DNA of 64,000 nucleotides from Sphingobium sp. CR2-8 (GTDB lineage Bacteria > Pseudomonadota > Alphaproteobacteria > Sphingomonadales > Sphingomonadaceae). The notes under the pieces were generated by a model. It saw only the letters and a program-made list of their open reading frames with translations, ran no database searches and was not told where the DNA came from. Location: positions 1,676,501-1,740,500 of the forward strand of contig NZ_JAYKZY010000002.1 in the NCBI RefSeq assembly GCF_035818615.1, read 5' to 3'. Within the stretch, counting starts at the first letter, position 1. Each line of letters starts with the position of its first letter. Positions 47,088-55,341 of this stretch are shown one piece after another. Position numbers and translations under genes: made by a program.

Positions 47088-48434
47088 ATGAGCGACTATG
47101 ATTTCGACCTTTTCGTCATCGGGGCGGGATCGGGCGGTGTGCGGGCGTCGCGGGTGGCGGCGGCGCATGGCGCGAAGGTTGCGGTGGCCGAGGAATATCG
47201 CGTCGGCGGCACCTGCGTCATTCGTGGCTGCGTGCCCAAAAAACTGCTGATCTATGGCGCGCATTTTGCCGAGGATCTGAAGGACGCGCGTCGCTTTGGT
47301 TGGAACGTACCGGACTGCGGGTTCGAATGGACGACGCTGCGCGACAATGTGCTGGCCGATGTCGATCGGCTGGAGGGACTGTATACCAATACGCTCAATA
47401 GCCATAAAGTCGAGGTCATTCCCGAGCGCGCGACCATCACCGGGCCGCATGGCATAAAGCTGGCGAGCGGGCGCGAGGTGACGGCGAAGGTGATCCTGGT
47501 CGCCACCGGCGCCTGGCCGGTCGTTCCCGAAGTCGAGGGCGCCGAACATGGCATCACCTCCAACGAAGTGTTCCATCTGGACGCGTGTCCGAGCAGGATC
47601 GTGATTATCGGCGGCGGCTATATCGCCAATGAGTTTGCGGGCATCTTCCACCAGTTCGGCAGCCATGTGACGATGGTCAATCGCGGCAGCGACCTGCTGC
47701 GCGGTTATGACGAGCAGATCCGCGACCGGCTGCTCCAGATTTCCATGACCAAGGGGATCAATTTCCGCTTCAATGCGAAGATGGAGAAGATCGAGAGGAA
47801 CGAGGATGGCACATTGTGCATCCGTTTCGAGGAAGGCGATCCGGTTGCGGCCGACATCGTGCTGTTCGCGACGGGGCGCAAGCCGCTGACCGAGGGGCTT
47901 GGGCTGGAGCATGCCGGGGTCGAACTGACGGACAAGGGTGCGATCAAGGTCGATGAGTATAGCCAGACCAGTTGCGAAAGCATCTATGCGGTGGGCGATG
48001 TCACCGACCGGCTGCAACTGACCCCGGTCGCCATTCGGGAGGGGCATGCCTTTGCCGATACCGTGTTCGGGAACAACCGGCGCAAGGTCGATTATGGATG
48101 CGTGCCGTCCGCCGTGTTCAGCCATCCGCCGCTGGCGGGGGTCGGCTTGACCGAGGCGCAGGCGAAGAACAAGTTCGGGACGGTGAAGGTCTATACGTCC
48201 GACTTCCGGCCGATGAAGAATGTGCTGGCCGGGCGGAACGAGCGGGCGCTCTACAAGATGATCGTGGATGCGACGACGGACAAGGTGATCGGGCTGCACA
48301 TGATCGGACCGGACGCGCCGGAGATATTGCAGGCGGCCGCGATCGCGGTGAAGGCGGGGCTGACCAAGCAGGATTTCGACGACACCGTCGCGCTGCATCC
48401 GAGCATGGCGGAAGAACTGGTGCTGCTGAAGTAA
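47088..48434 (+). CDS. gor: Glutathione-disulfide reductase
   Basis: Reduces oxidised glutathione with NADPH. The 448-residue flavoprotein has FAD motif FVIGAGSGGVRASR, redox disulfide in GGTCVIRGCVPKK (C43, C48), the NADPH site IIGGGYIANEFAG, ATGRKP and the catalytic C-terminal HPSMAEEL. GGAGG lies before the ATG. The length is a little short of the E. coli enzyme but normal for Alphaproteobacteria. Confidence 0.94.
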   Translation: MSDYDFDLFVIGAGSGGVRASRVAAAHGAKVAVAEEYRVGGTCVIRGCVPKKLLIYGAHFAEDLKDARRFGWNVPDCGFEWTTLRDNVLADVDRLEGLYTNTLNSHKVEVIPERATITGPHGIKLASGREVTAKVILVATGAWPVVPEVEGAEHGITSNEVFHLDACPSRIVIIGGGYIANEFAGIFHQFGSHVTMVNRGSDLLRGYDEQIRDRLLQISMTKGINFRFNAKMEKIERNEDGTLCIRFEEGDPVAADIVLFATGRKPLTEGLGLEHAGVELTDKGAIKVDEYSQTSCESIYAVGDVTDRLQLTPVAIREGHAFADTVFGNNRRKVDYGCVPSAVFSHPPLAGVGLTEAQAKNKFGTVKVYTSDFRPMKNVLAGRNERALYKMIVDATTDKVIGLHMIGPDAPEILQAAAIAVKAGLTKQDFDDTVALHPSMAEELVLLK

Positions 48435-48447
48435 GAACGATCTTCCG

Positions 48448-48529
48448 CCGTTCGGGCTGAGCTTGTCGAAGCCCCGTTCTTCTTCCGCAACAAAGAAGAA
48501 GAGCCCTTCGACAGGCTCAGGGCGAACGG
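48448..48529. repeat. Dispersed repeat, paired arms, after gor
   Basis: Arm CCGTTCGGGCTGAGCTTG from 48448 and opposing arm ending GGCGAACGG at 48529. It lies between the convergent gor and dioxygenase genes and could act as a terminator-like hairpin. Confidence 0.85.
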
Positions 48530-48538
48530 AAGGATATC

Positions 48539-49252
48539 TTAGCGATCGGCTACGAACGTCACCACCAGCGCGTCGCGCCAGGCGGGTTGGGCCGGATCGA
48601 CGGGGTGGATTTCGGTGACGCCGTGCAGGATGCGGTGGTCGTCTATCAACATCGTGTCGCCGGGCGTGGTCAGGGTGAACTCGCCCAAAGCTGTGCCGTC
48701 GGGCGCGCCGATGCGGGTGACGCCTTCGCGGACGTTGCGCCGTTCGATCAGCATCACGAGCACATGGTCGACGCCGTCGCGATGCATCCCTTCGGGCGTC
48801 GGCTGGCCGGTCTCGTTCGCCTTCGCCTCGATCCGGAACTGGTGCATTTCGACATGCCAGCCGCCCGCACCGGCGGGATCGAAGCTGTCGGCGCAGAAGG
48901 CGAAGATCGACTGGAGTGCCGGGTTGGCGACGGTGGCGTCCTCCACCGGATCGAACCAGCGCTGCACGTCGCCGTTCAGGACATTATAGTCCCGGCTCTG
49001 ATAGTGGGGCTGGTGCGGCTTGCGGGTGAAGCGGCCCTGTTCGAGCGCGAAGGCGGCGTGGCGGCGGCGGCGGTAGCGGCCCCCATCGGCCATGTAGAGG
49101 TCGGGGCCAAGATCGTTCCAGCTTGCGGCCAGGCTGTCCCAGTCCGGTTGGGCGATGTTCAGCCGGTCGAACAGCGTCGCGCCGGGCAGGCGGGCATAGC
49201 CATCCTTCAGCAGGGCGTAGTCAATCGGGGATAGGCTGTCCGTGTCGCGCAT
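48539..49252 (-). CDS. 2-oxoglutarate/Fe(II) dioxygenase family protein (PF10014-like)
   Basis: A 237-residue protein resembling the 2OG-Fe oxygenase family that includes bacterial free amino acid hydroxylases such as isoleucine dioxygenase. GMHRDGVDHVLVML gives the HxD part of the iron triad and DDHRILHGVTEIHP the distal histidine; RRRRHAAF and YNVLNGDVQRWFDP are family traits. The substrate cannot be told; no biosynthetic neighbours help. Confidence 0.8.
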   Translation of the reverse strand: MRDTDSLSPIDYALLKDGYARLPGATLFDRLNIAQPDWDSLAASWNDLGPDLYMADGGRYRRRRHAAFALEQGRFTRKPHQPHYQSRDYNVLNGDVQRWFDPVEDATVANPALQSIFAFCADSFDPAGAGGWHVEMHQFRIEAKANETGQPTPEGMHRDGVDHVLVMLIERRNVREGVTRIGAPDGTALGEFTLTTPGDTMLIDDHRILHGVTEIHPVDPAQPAWRDALVVTFVADR

Positions 49253-49320
49253 CTTCGCTTCCTTAATGGAGGCAAGAGACGAGCGACAGGGCCAGTTTCC
49301 GCAGGGTGGGTTTCCAACGG

Positions 49321-49374
49321 GTCTGTCGAGAACGGGGCTTGGCGCGTGGTTCTCGACAGGGTCGAACCGAACGG
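49321..49374. repeat. Dispersed repeat, variant A, before the dioxygenase gene
   Basis: GTCTGTCGAGAACGG faces TTCTCGACAGGGTCGAACCGAACGG. It lies between the SDR stop and the dioxygenase start on the minus strand. Confidence 0.7.
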
Positions 49375-49390
49375 ATGCGAGGGCGGTGGT

Positions 49391-50170
49391 TTAAGCGATC
49401 GTCGGCACCATGCCGCCTTCCACCCGGACCGCCGCGCCATTGGTGGCGGCTGCCAAGGGGCTGGCGAGATAGGCGACCATGGCGCCGACTTCGTCTGCTT
49501 CGATCAAGCGCTTGATGAGCGAGAGGGGGCGAAGCTTGGTGAAGAATTCGGCTTCGCGCTCGGCTTCCGAGGCGTCCTTGTTGTCCACGACCGAGCGAAT
49601 GAAATCGACGATCCCTTCCGAACGGGTCGGGCCGGGCAGGACGCTGTTGACGGTCACGCCGGTGCCGCGCGTATGTTCGGCCAGGCCGCGCGAGATGGAT
49701 AGCTGGGCCGATTTGGTCATGCCGTAATGGATCATCTCGGCGGGCGGGAGCAGGCCGCTTTCGCTGGCGATGAAGAGGACGCGGCCCCAGTTCTTCTCCA
49801 GCATGTTGGGGAAGTAATGACGGGAAAGGCGCGCGCCGCTGACGACATTGACTTCGAACAAGCGATGCCAGTCTTCGTCGCTGATGTCGGCGAAATCCTT
49901 CGCTTCATAGATGCCCAGATTGTTGACGAGGATATCGGTGGCAGGGACGGCGGCGATCAGGGCGGCGGCGCCTTCGGCCGTGGCGGGGTCGGCGAGGACG
50001 GCGTTGACGGGGTGGCCGATCTCGGCGGCGGCAGCGTCCAGCTTGGCTTGGGCTCGCCCGGTTATGGTGACGGCGACGCCTTCCTGCGCCAGGCGTTTGG
50101 CGATGGCGAGGCCGATGCCGGCGGTCGATCCGGTGACGATGGCGCTCTTGCCTTCAAGCTTCAGGTCCAT
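49391..50170 (-). CDS. SDR-family oxidoreductase
   Basis: A 259-residue short-chain dehydrogenase. TGSTAGIGLAIA binds the cofactor (basic R/K residues follow in ITGRAQAK, suggesting NADP), NNLG follows, and the catalytic S-Y-K is in ASESGL and HYGMTK. I chose ATG 50170 behind GGAAACAG rather than 50251. It is divergent from a LysR regulator, the usual arrangement for a regulated target. Substrate unknown. Confidence 0.88.
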   Translation of the reverse strand: MDLKLEGKSAIVTGSTAGIGLAIAKRLAQEGVAVTITGRAQAKLDAAAAEIGHPVNAVLADPATAEGAAALIAAVPATDILVNNLGIYEAKDFADISDEDWHRLFEVNVVSGARLSRHYFPNMLEKNWGRVLFIASESGLLPPAEMIHYGMTKSAQLSISRGLAEHTRGTGVTVNSVLPGPTRSEGIVDFIRSVVDNKDASEAEREAEFFTKLRPLSLIKRLIEADEVGAMVAYLASPLAAATNGAAVRVEGGMVPTIA

Positions 50171-50185
50171 GACTGTTTCCTTCGA

Positions 50186-50206
50186 AATGAGACAACGAAT
50201 GAGACA
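50186..50206. promoter_or_regulatory. Direct repeat in the SDR-LysR intergenic region
   Basis: AATGAGACA occurs at 50186 and again at 50198, a 12-base period, near the SDR start in a 101-base, AT-rich divergent promoter region. Possible LysR binding site. Confidence 0.35.
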
Positions 50207-50271
50207 GTAGATAGACATTTTTGCATTGATGATTAGATGGAACGATATCATTTCAGAAGTGCATTGGAATC

Positions 50272-51168
50272 ATGGATAACCGGTTCGGAGACGTCGAAAA
50301 TTTCCTGATGGTGGCGGGCGAAGGCAGTTTTGCCGCTGCTGCCAAGATGCTGCGGCTGACGCCGTCCGCCGTCAGCCGGTCGATCGCGCGGCTGGAGCAG
50401 CGGCTGGGCGTCACGCTCGTGCGGCGGACCACCCGCGCGCTGGCGCTGACGCGGGAGGGGCAGGTCTATCACGACAAGATGATCGCGATATTGGGCGACA
50501 TGTTCGATGCGGAGAACAGCCTGCGGAGCGAGGGGCAGGGGCCGCGAGGGTTGCTGCGCATCAATGCCTCGCCCTCCTTCGGGATCGAATGCCTGATCCC
50601 GATCCTGCCGCGCTTTGGCGAACTCTATCCCGCGGTGACGGTGGACCTGACGCTGACCGACGCGATCGTGGATCTGGTCGAGGAGCGGGCGGATATCGCG
50701 ATCCGCATCGGGCCTTTGCGGGATACCCGATTGCGGGCCAAGAAGCTGGGGCATAGCCGCATGGTGCTGGTCGCCAGCCCCGCCTATCTGGCGCGGCGGG
50801 GGACGCCCGCGACGCCGGACGATCTGGATGGGCATGATTGCCTGCGGTTCAGTTTCCGCCGGTCGGTGGATAGCTGGCCGTTCCTGGTAGAGGGCAAGCA
50901 AGTGCAGCGGCCGGTGCAGGGGCGCTTCTTCGGCAATTCGGGCGAAGTGGTGCGGCAGATGGCGATCGCCGGTGGCGGCATCGCGCGGCATGGGCGCTTT
51001 CATGTGGCGAGCGATCTGCGCGAAGGGCGTTTGGTCGAGGTGCTGCGCGATTATGATGCGGGGGACGGGGAGGATATCCACGCGCTTTACGCGGCAGAGG
51101 ATCGGGGTGCGGCAAGGGTGCGCGCGTTTCTGGACTTTCTGGACGAGGCGTTGGTGGTGGAGGGGTGA
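50272..51168 (+). CDS. LysR-family transcriptional regulator
   Basis: A 298-residue regulator with an N-terminal winged helix-turn-helix (FLMVAGEGSFAAAAKMLRLT, then SAVSRSIARLEQRLG) and a periplasmic-binding-protein-like effector domain (about 90-290). It resembles the AaeR/DsdC-like branch that often controls a divergent SDR gene. Inducer unknown. Confidence 0.92.
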   Translation: MDNRFGDVENFLMVAGEGSFAAAAKMLRLTPSAVSRSIARLEQRLGVTLVRRTTRALALTREGQVYHDKMIAILGDMFDAENSLRSEGQGPRGLLRINASPSFGIECLIPILPRFGELYPAVTVDLTLTDAIVDLVEERADIAIRIGPLRDTRLRAKKLGHSRMVLVASPAYLARRGTPATPDDLDGHDCLRFSFRRSVDSWPFLVEGKQVQRPVQGRFFGNSGEVVRQMAIAGGGIARHGRFHVASDLREGRLVEVLRDYDAGDGEDIHALYAAEDRGAARVRAFLDFLDEALVVEG

Positions 51169-51227
51169 AGGCCCTCAATTGCATGCGGCAACTGATGGGA
51201 TTGAATCCTATCGGAAAGGAGCTTGCC

Positions 51228-51485
51228 ATGCGGTCCACTCAGCAATTTATCGTGACATTGCCCAACGATATGGCAGCCGATGTCCGGGCCAAGGTTGAGT
51301 CCGGCGCTTACGCCAGCGAAAGCGAGGTCATTCGCGATGGACTGCGCGCGCTGCAAGCACGCGATCGCGCTGTCGAGGCGTGGCTTGGTAATGTCGCTTT
51401 GCCTGCCTACGACGCCTGTCGCGCCGATCCGGCGCGGGGCGTGTCGATTGACGATGTCACGGCCGGATTGACAGCGCGGGGCTGA
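51228..51485 (+). CDS. parD: ParD-family antitoxin
   Basis: An 85-residue ribbon-helix-helix antitoxin: QFIVTLPNDMAADVRAKVESG then ASESEVIRDGLRALQARD are the ParD core. AAGGAG lies 7 bases before the ATG at 51228. The toxin gene that should follow is decayed, so this is an orphan antitoxin. Confidence 0.85.
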   Translation: MRSTQQFIVTLPNDMAADVRAKVESGAYASESEVIRDGLRALQARDRAVEAWLGNVALPAYDACRADPARGVSIDDVTAGLTARG

Positions 51486-51487
51486 CA

Positions 51488-51556
51488 ATGGCGCGTCGGA
51501 TCGTCTTCACGCTGGAAGCGCGTGCTGAGCGAGAGGCCTGATTGAATGGCTTGCTA
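51488..51556 (+). pseudogene. Remnant of a ParE/RelE-type toxin gene
   Basis: Two bases after parD an ATG opens MARRIVFTLEARAEREA and then stops. In the +1 frame LIEWLA follows, which continues the usual first helix of ParE. Beyond that the sequence is the C-terminal coding region of the opposite-strand regulator, so the rest of the toxin is missing. Confidence 0.65.
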
Positions 51557-52972
51557 TCACCCGATCCAGTAAGGCACGATCTGCCTGTTATCCGGGTCGA
51601 CATGGATCGGCCGATCCGCTGGCGGAAAGGCGCGTTGGTCGCAGCTTTGGCGGGGGCATAGGCGGCAGGTGATGCCGATGGGGGTGGCTGCACCCTCTTC
51701 CGCCAGATGCAGGCCATCGGCGTAGACGAAGTTAGCGGCGTGGGCGATTTCGCAGCCCAGCACCACGGCGAAACGACGCGGGGTGCGTTTATAGCTGCCC
51801 GAGGGTTTCACCAGCCCTTTCGCCATGGAGACGTAGCGGACGCCGTCGGGCGTTTCGCCCAGTTGGACGTTGATGCGGTCGGGTACGGCGACGGCTTCGT
51901 GGACGTTCCATAAGGGGCACGCGCCGCCGAAGCGGGCAAATTGCAGGCGGGTGGCGCTGTGGCGTTTGGTAATGTTGCCCGCCATGTCGACCCGGCAGAA
52001 GAAGAAGGGGATGCCGCGCAGGCCGGGTCGCTGGAGCGTGGAGAGGCGGTGGCAGGCCTGTTCGAAGCTGACGCCGAAGGTGCGGGCGAGCCGGTCGATA
52101 TCGTGCCGCATCGCACGGGCGGCTTCGCGGAAGGCGGCGTAGGGCATCAGCAGCGCGCCCGCGGCATAATTGCCCAGGCCGATCGCCAGCAGCCGGTCCG
52201 CACCGGGGACGGGCAGGGCGGCCTTGTTCACCACGTCGGCGATGACCGCCTGCCCCTCCAGCATCATGAGCTGGTGGGCGAGCATGAACTTGCGGCTTTC
52301 GGTCGGCAGCGCGGCGTTGACGAACAGTTTCTTCGTACTGCTGGTGTAGGATCGCAGTGCGCTGTCGGGGGTGTCGGCGATCAGCGTTTCGATGCCGTGG
52401 CGGCGGGCCAGTGCCTCCACCAACATGCCTTCGTCCAAAGTCTGACCGGCGGTGAAGCTTTCGGCCATGTCTTCGGCCAGGCAGTCGAGGCTGTGGACAT
52501 AATTGCCCGCTTCGTGAAACCAGTCGCGCGCGGCCTCCCACGGCAGCCGGGCCTGCACCTCATGGTCGTTGGCGATCGCCTCCTCGATCATGTTGATGCG
52601 TTCGTTGGCGCGCATATGGGCGTTGTAGAGGTCGACATAGCGAGCCGCAAATTCGGGGAATTGCAGGTGCAGCTTCTCGATCCGCTCCGGCTCCATCTGC
52701 GTGCCGGGCAGTTCGGGATGGCCCAGCGCATAGGTGAAGGCGCCCAGAAGCTGCTCCTCCTCCCGACTGTCGAAACTGGCCCAGTCGGTGGGAAAGGCGC
52801 TGGCGAGCGCGGCCTTGACCTTGGCGGTCAGGGGGCGATCGTCATTTTCCATTTGGGACAGATAGGATACGGATATGCCCAGCGCCTGCGCCATCGTCGC
52901 CTGGTCCATGCGATGGTCCAGACGCAGTTGGCGCAGGCGTGGACCTGCGAAGATACGGTTGCCGCGTGCCAT
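51557..52972 (-). CDS. Short-chain fatty acyl-CoA regulator, ScfR/PccR type
   Basis: A 471-residue transcription factor. N-terminal XRE helix-turn-helix ([19 protein letters not shown], then [11 protein letters not shown]), a middle IrrE-like region whose HExxH site is degenerate (HQLMM) and a C-terminal domain with a cysteine group CRLCPRQSC. Known relatives (PccR of Rhodobacter, RamB, PrpR) sense acyl-CoA esters and control propionyl-CoA or acetyl-CoA genes. It is divergent from pccB, with TTTGC sites between. The open frame extends to 54010 but that part is antisense to pccB; ATG 52972 starts the helix-turn-helix. Confidence 0.9.
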   Translation of the reverse strand: MARGNRIFAGPRLRQLRLDHRMDQATMAQALGISVSYLSQMENDDRPLTAKVKAALASAFPTDWASFDSREEEQLLGAFTYALGHPELPGTQMEPERIEKLHLQFPEFAARYVDLYNAHMRANERINMIEEAIANDHEVQARLPWEAARDWFHEAGNYVHSLDCLAEDMAESFTAGQTLDEGMLVEALARRHGIETLIADTPDSALRSYTSSTKKLFVNAALPTESRKFMLAHQLMMLEGQAVIADVVNKAALPVPGADRLLAIGLGNYAAGALLMPYAAFREAARAMRHDIDRLARTFGVSFEQACHRLSTLQRPGLRGIPFFFCRVDMAGNITKRHSATRLQFARFGGACPLWNVHEAVAVPDRINVQLGETPDGVRYVSMAKGLVKPSGSYKRTPRRFAVVLGCEIAHAANFVYADGLHLAEEGAATPIGITCRLCPRQSCDQRAFPPADRPIHVDPDNRQIVPYWIG

Positions 52973-52986
52973 ATACCGGTCTGTAA

Positions 52987-53033
52987 TTTGCGAAGTGGTG
53001 ATTTGCAACTTAGCAAATTCGCATTTGCGCAAA
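52987..53033. promoter_or_regulatory. TTTGC/GCAAA operators between the ScfR regulator and pccB
   Basis: TTTGCGAA (52987), TTTGC-N6-GCAAA (53002-53017) and the palindrome TTTGCGCAAA (53024-53033) fill the 123-base divergent region. TTTGCAAA-like sites are bound by the PccR/RamB/PrpR family. The palindrome abuts the -35 of a possible pccB promoter whose -10 is TATAAC at 53059-53064. Confidence 0.65.
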
Positions 53034-53095
53034 GCGACAAAGGCTGGGAAAGGTCGCATATAACCGTTCGACCGCTTTGGAGAGATACAGAAAAT

Positions 53096-54628
53096 ATGTC
53101 GAAACTCGCCATCATCGAACAGTTGGAATCCAAGCGCGAAGGTGCGCGCATGGGCGGCGGCGAGCGGCGCATCGACGCGCAGCACGCCAAGGGCAAGCTG
53201 ACCGCGCGCGAGCGGCTGGACGTGCTGCTGGACGAAGACAGCTTTGAAGAGCTGGACATGTATGTCGAGCATAATTGCGTCGATTTCGGCATGGACGAAG
53301 CGCATATTCCAGGCGACGGCGTCGTCACCGGATCGGGCACGATCAACGGTCGGCTGGTGTTCGTGTTCAGCCAGGATTTCACCGTCTATGGCGGCGCGGT
53401 GTCCGAACGGCACGCGATGAAGATCTGCAAGATCATGGACATGGCGCTGAAAGTGGGTGCGCCGGTGATCGGCCTGAATGACAGTGGCGGCGCGCGCATC
53501 CAGGAGGGCGTGGCGTCGCTGGCGGGCTATGCGGAGATTTTCCAACGCAACGTGCTGGCGTCGGGCGTGGTGCCGCAGATCAGCGTCATCATGGGGCCGT
53601 GCGCAGGCGGGGCGGTCTATTCGCCCGCGATGACCGACTTCATCTTCATGGTGAAGGACAGCAGCTTCATGTTCGTGACCGGACCGGATGTGGTCAAGAC
53701 GGTGACGAACGAGGTCGTGACGCAGGAAGAGTTGGGCGGCGCGGTGACGCATACGACCAAGTCGGGCGTGGCGGATGTGGCGTTCGAGAATGATATCGAG
53801 GCGCTGCTGGCGACGCGCGATTTCGTGGATTTCCTGCCCGCGTCCAACAAGGAGCCGGTGCCCGAGCGGCCGACTGCCGATGCGTGGGACAGGATCGAAC
53901 CGAGCCTGGACACGTTGATCCCGGCCAACGCCAACCAGCCCTACGACATGCACGAACTTATCCGCAAGGTGGTGGACGAGGGCGACTTTTTCGAGGTGCA
54001 GCCCGCCCATGCGGGGAATATCCTGTGCGGCTTCGGACGGATCGAGGGCAAGACGGTGGGCATCGTCGCGAACCAGCCGATGGTACTGGCGGGCGTGCTG
54101 GACATTAACTCATCGAAGAAGGCGGGCCGCTTCGTGCGCTTCTGCGACGCGTTCGAGATACCGATCGTGACCTTCGTGGACGTGCCGGGCTTCCTGCCGG
54201 GGACGGCGCAGGAGCATAGCGGGATCATCAAACACGGCGCAAAGCTGCTGTTCGCCTATGGCGAGGCGACAGTGCCCAAGATCACCGTCATCACGCGCAA
54301 AGCCTATGGCGGGGCCTATGACGTGATGAGTTCCAAGCATCTGCGCGGCGATCTGAACTATGCCTGGCCGACTGCGGAAATCGCGGTGATGGGCGCGAAG
54401 GGTGCGGTGGAGATCATCTTCCGCGGCAAGACGGCCGACGAGATTGCCGAAAAGACGAAGGAATATGAGGACCGCTTCGCCAACCCCTTCGTCGCGGCAA
54501 GCAAGGGCTTCATCGACGAGGTGATCCAGCCGCATTCGACGCGGAAGCGGATCGCGCTGGGCCTGCGCAAGCTGCGCAACAAGAGCGTCGAGAACCCGTG
54601 GAAGAAGCATGACAATATTCCGCTGTGA
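53096..54628 (+). CDS. pccB: Propionyl-CoA carboxylase beta subunit (carboxyltransferase)
   Basis: Moves CO2 from biotin to propionyl-CoA to give (S)-methylmalonyl-CoA. The 510-residue protein has two crotonase-fold halves with oxyanion-hole segments [31 protein letters not shown] and, in the second half, [18 protein letters not shown] and [14 protein letters not shown]. Start at 53096 follows GGAGAG. The alpha subunit is at 58.9 kb. It is shown as divergent from its likely regulator. Confidence 0.95.
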   Translation: MSKLAIIEQLESKREGARMGGGERRIDAQHAKGKLTARERLDVLLDEDSFEELDMYVEHNCVDFGMDEAHIPGDGVVTGSGTINGRLVFVFSQDFTVYGGAVSERHAMKICKIMDMALKVGAPVIGLNDSGGARIQEGVASLAGYAEIFQRNVLASGVVPQISVIMGPCAGGAVYSPAMTDFIFMVKDSSFMFVTGPDVVKTVTNEVVTQEELGGAVTHTTKSGVADVAFENDIEALLATRDFVDFLPASNKEPVPERPTADAWDRIEPSLDTLIPANANQPYDMHELIRKVVDEGDFFEVQPAHAGNILCGFGRIEGKTVGIVANQPMVLAGVLDINSSKKAGRFVRFCDAFEIPIVTFVDVPGFLPGTAQEHSGIIKHGAKLLFAYGEATVPKITVITRKAYGGAYDVMSSKHLRGDLNYAWPTAEIAVMGAKGAVEIIFRGKTADEIAEKTKEYEDRFANPFVAASKGFIDEVIQPHSTRKRIALGLRKLRNKSVENPWKKHDNIPL

Positions 54629-54641
54629 CGGGCCGAAGGGT

Positions 54642-54723
54642 CGTCATCCCGGCGAAGGCTGGGATCACGTGCAGCCAAGTCGGGCCACGAGGCCTGAGAC
54701 CTCAGCCTCCGCTGGGGTGACGG
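54642..54723. repeat. REP-like repeat between pccB and mce
   Basis: CGTCATCCCGGCGAAGGCTGGG begins an arm at 54642 that faces a partner ending GCTGGGGTGACGG at 54723. Same family as the copies at 28199 and 58530. Confidence 0.7.
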
Positions 54724-54737
54724 ATTAGGAACGCAGG

Positions 54738-55175
54738 ATGAAACTCGGTCGTCTCAACCATATCGGCGTCGCCACGCCGTCGCTGGAACAGAGCATCGCC
54801 TATTATCGCGATGTCATGGGCGCGACGATTGCGCATGAACCGTTCGATCTGCCCGCGCAGGGGGTGAAGGTGTGCTTTGTCGATACGCCGGGTGAAAATG
54901 GCACCAATGGCACGCAGATCGAACTGATTGAGCCGCTGGGGGCGGACAGCCCGATCCACGGCTTCATCGCCAAGAACCCGGCCGGGGGGCAGCATCATAT
55001 GTGCTATGAAGTGGCCGATATTCACGAGGCGAAGGCCTGGTTCGAGGCACGGGGCGCGCGGGTGCTGGGCGAGCCGCGGATCGGGGCGCATGGGACGCCG
55101 ATCTTCTTCGTGCATCCCAAGGATATGAATGGCGTGCTGACCGAGATCATGGAGACGCCCAAGGAGGCGCATTGA
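54738..55175 (+). CDS. mce: Methylmalonyl-CoA epimerase
   Basis: Converts (S)- to (R)-methylmalonyl-CoA. The 145-residue protein is a glyoxalase-fold dimer: [29 protein letters not shown] and HHMCYEV carry the metal ligands, and VLTEIMETP the last. It lies between pccB and the mutase, which fixes the substrate. Confidence 0.94.
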   Translation: MKLGRLNHIGVATPSLEQSIAYYRDVMGATIAHEPFDLPAQGVKVCFVDTPGENGTNGTQIELIEPLGADSPIHGFIAKNPAGGQHHMCYEVADIHEAKAWFEARGARVLGEPRIGAHGTPIFFVHPKDMNGVLTEIMETPKEAH

Positions 55176-55180
55176 TACCA

Positions 55181-55323
55181 CCCCTCTCGCAAGCGGGAGG
55201 GGCAGCGAGACTTGGCGGCTCTGCCGCTCAGTCGCAGCGGGGCGGGCACGGGACAGCCCACTCCAACTTCGGCTAGCCAACACGTTGGCAAGCCTGCGTA
55301 TCCTCTCCCGCCTGCGGGAGAGG
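55181..55323. repeat. Hairpin-bounded repeat between mce and the mutase
   Basis: Begins with CCCCTCTCGC-AAGCGGGAGGGG and ends with CCTCTCCCGC-CT-GCGGGAGAGG, a perfect 10-base-pair stem; GCCAAC-AC-GTTGGC lies between. The element fills almost the whole gap and could shape mRNA processing or stability. Confidence 0.6.
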
Positions 55324-55341
55324 AATAAGGGTAGAGCAAAG

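Noticed and set aside
51941..53095. N-terminal extension of pccB and the matching extension of the ScfR gene to 54010
   Set aside because: Each extension is antisense to the other gene; the true starts are at 53096 and 52972, where the family N-termini begin.
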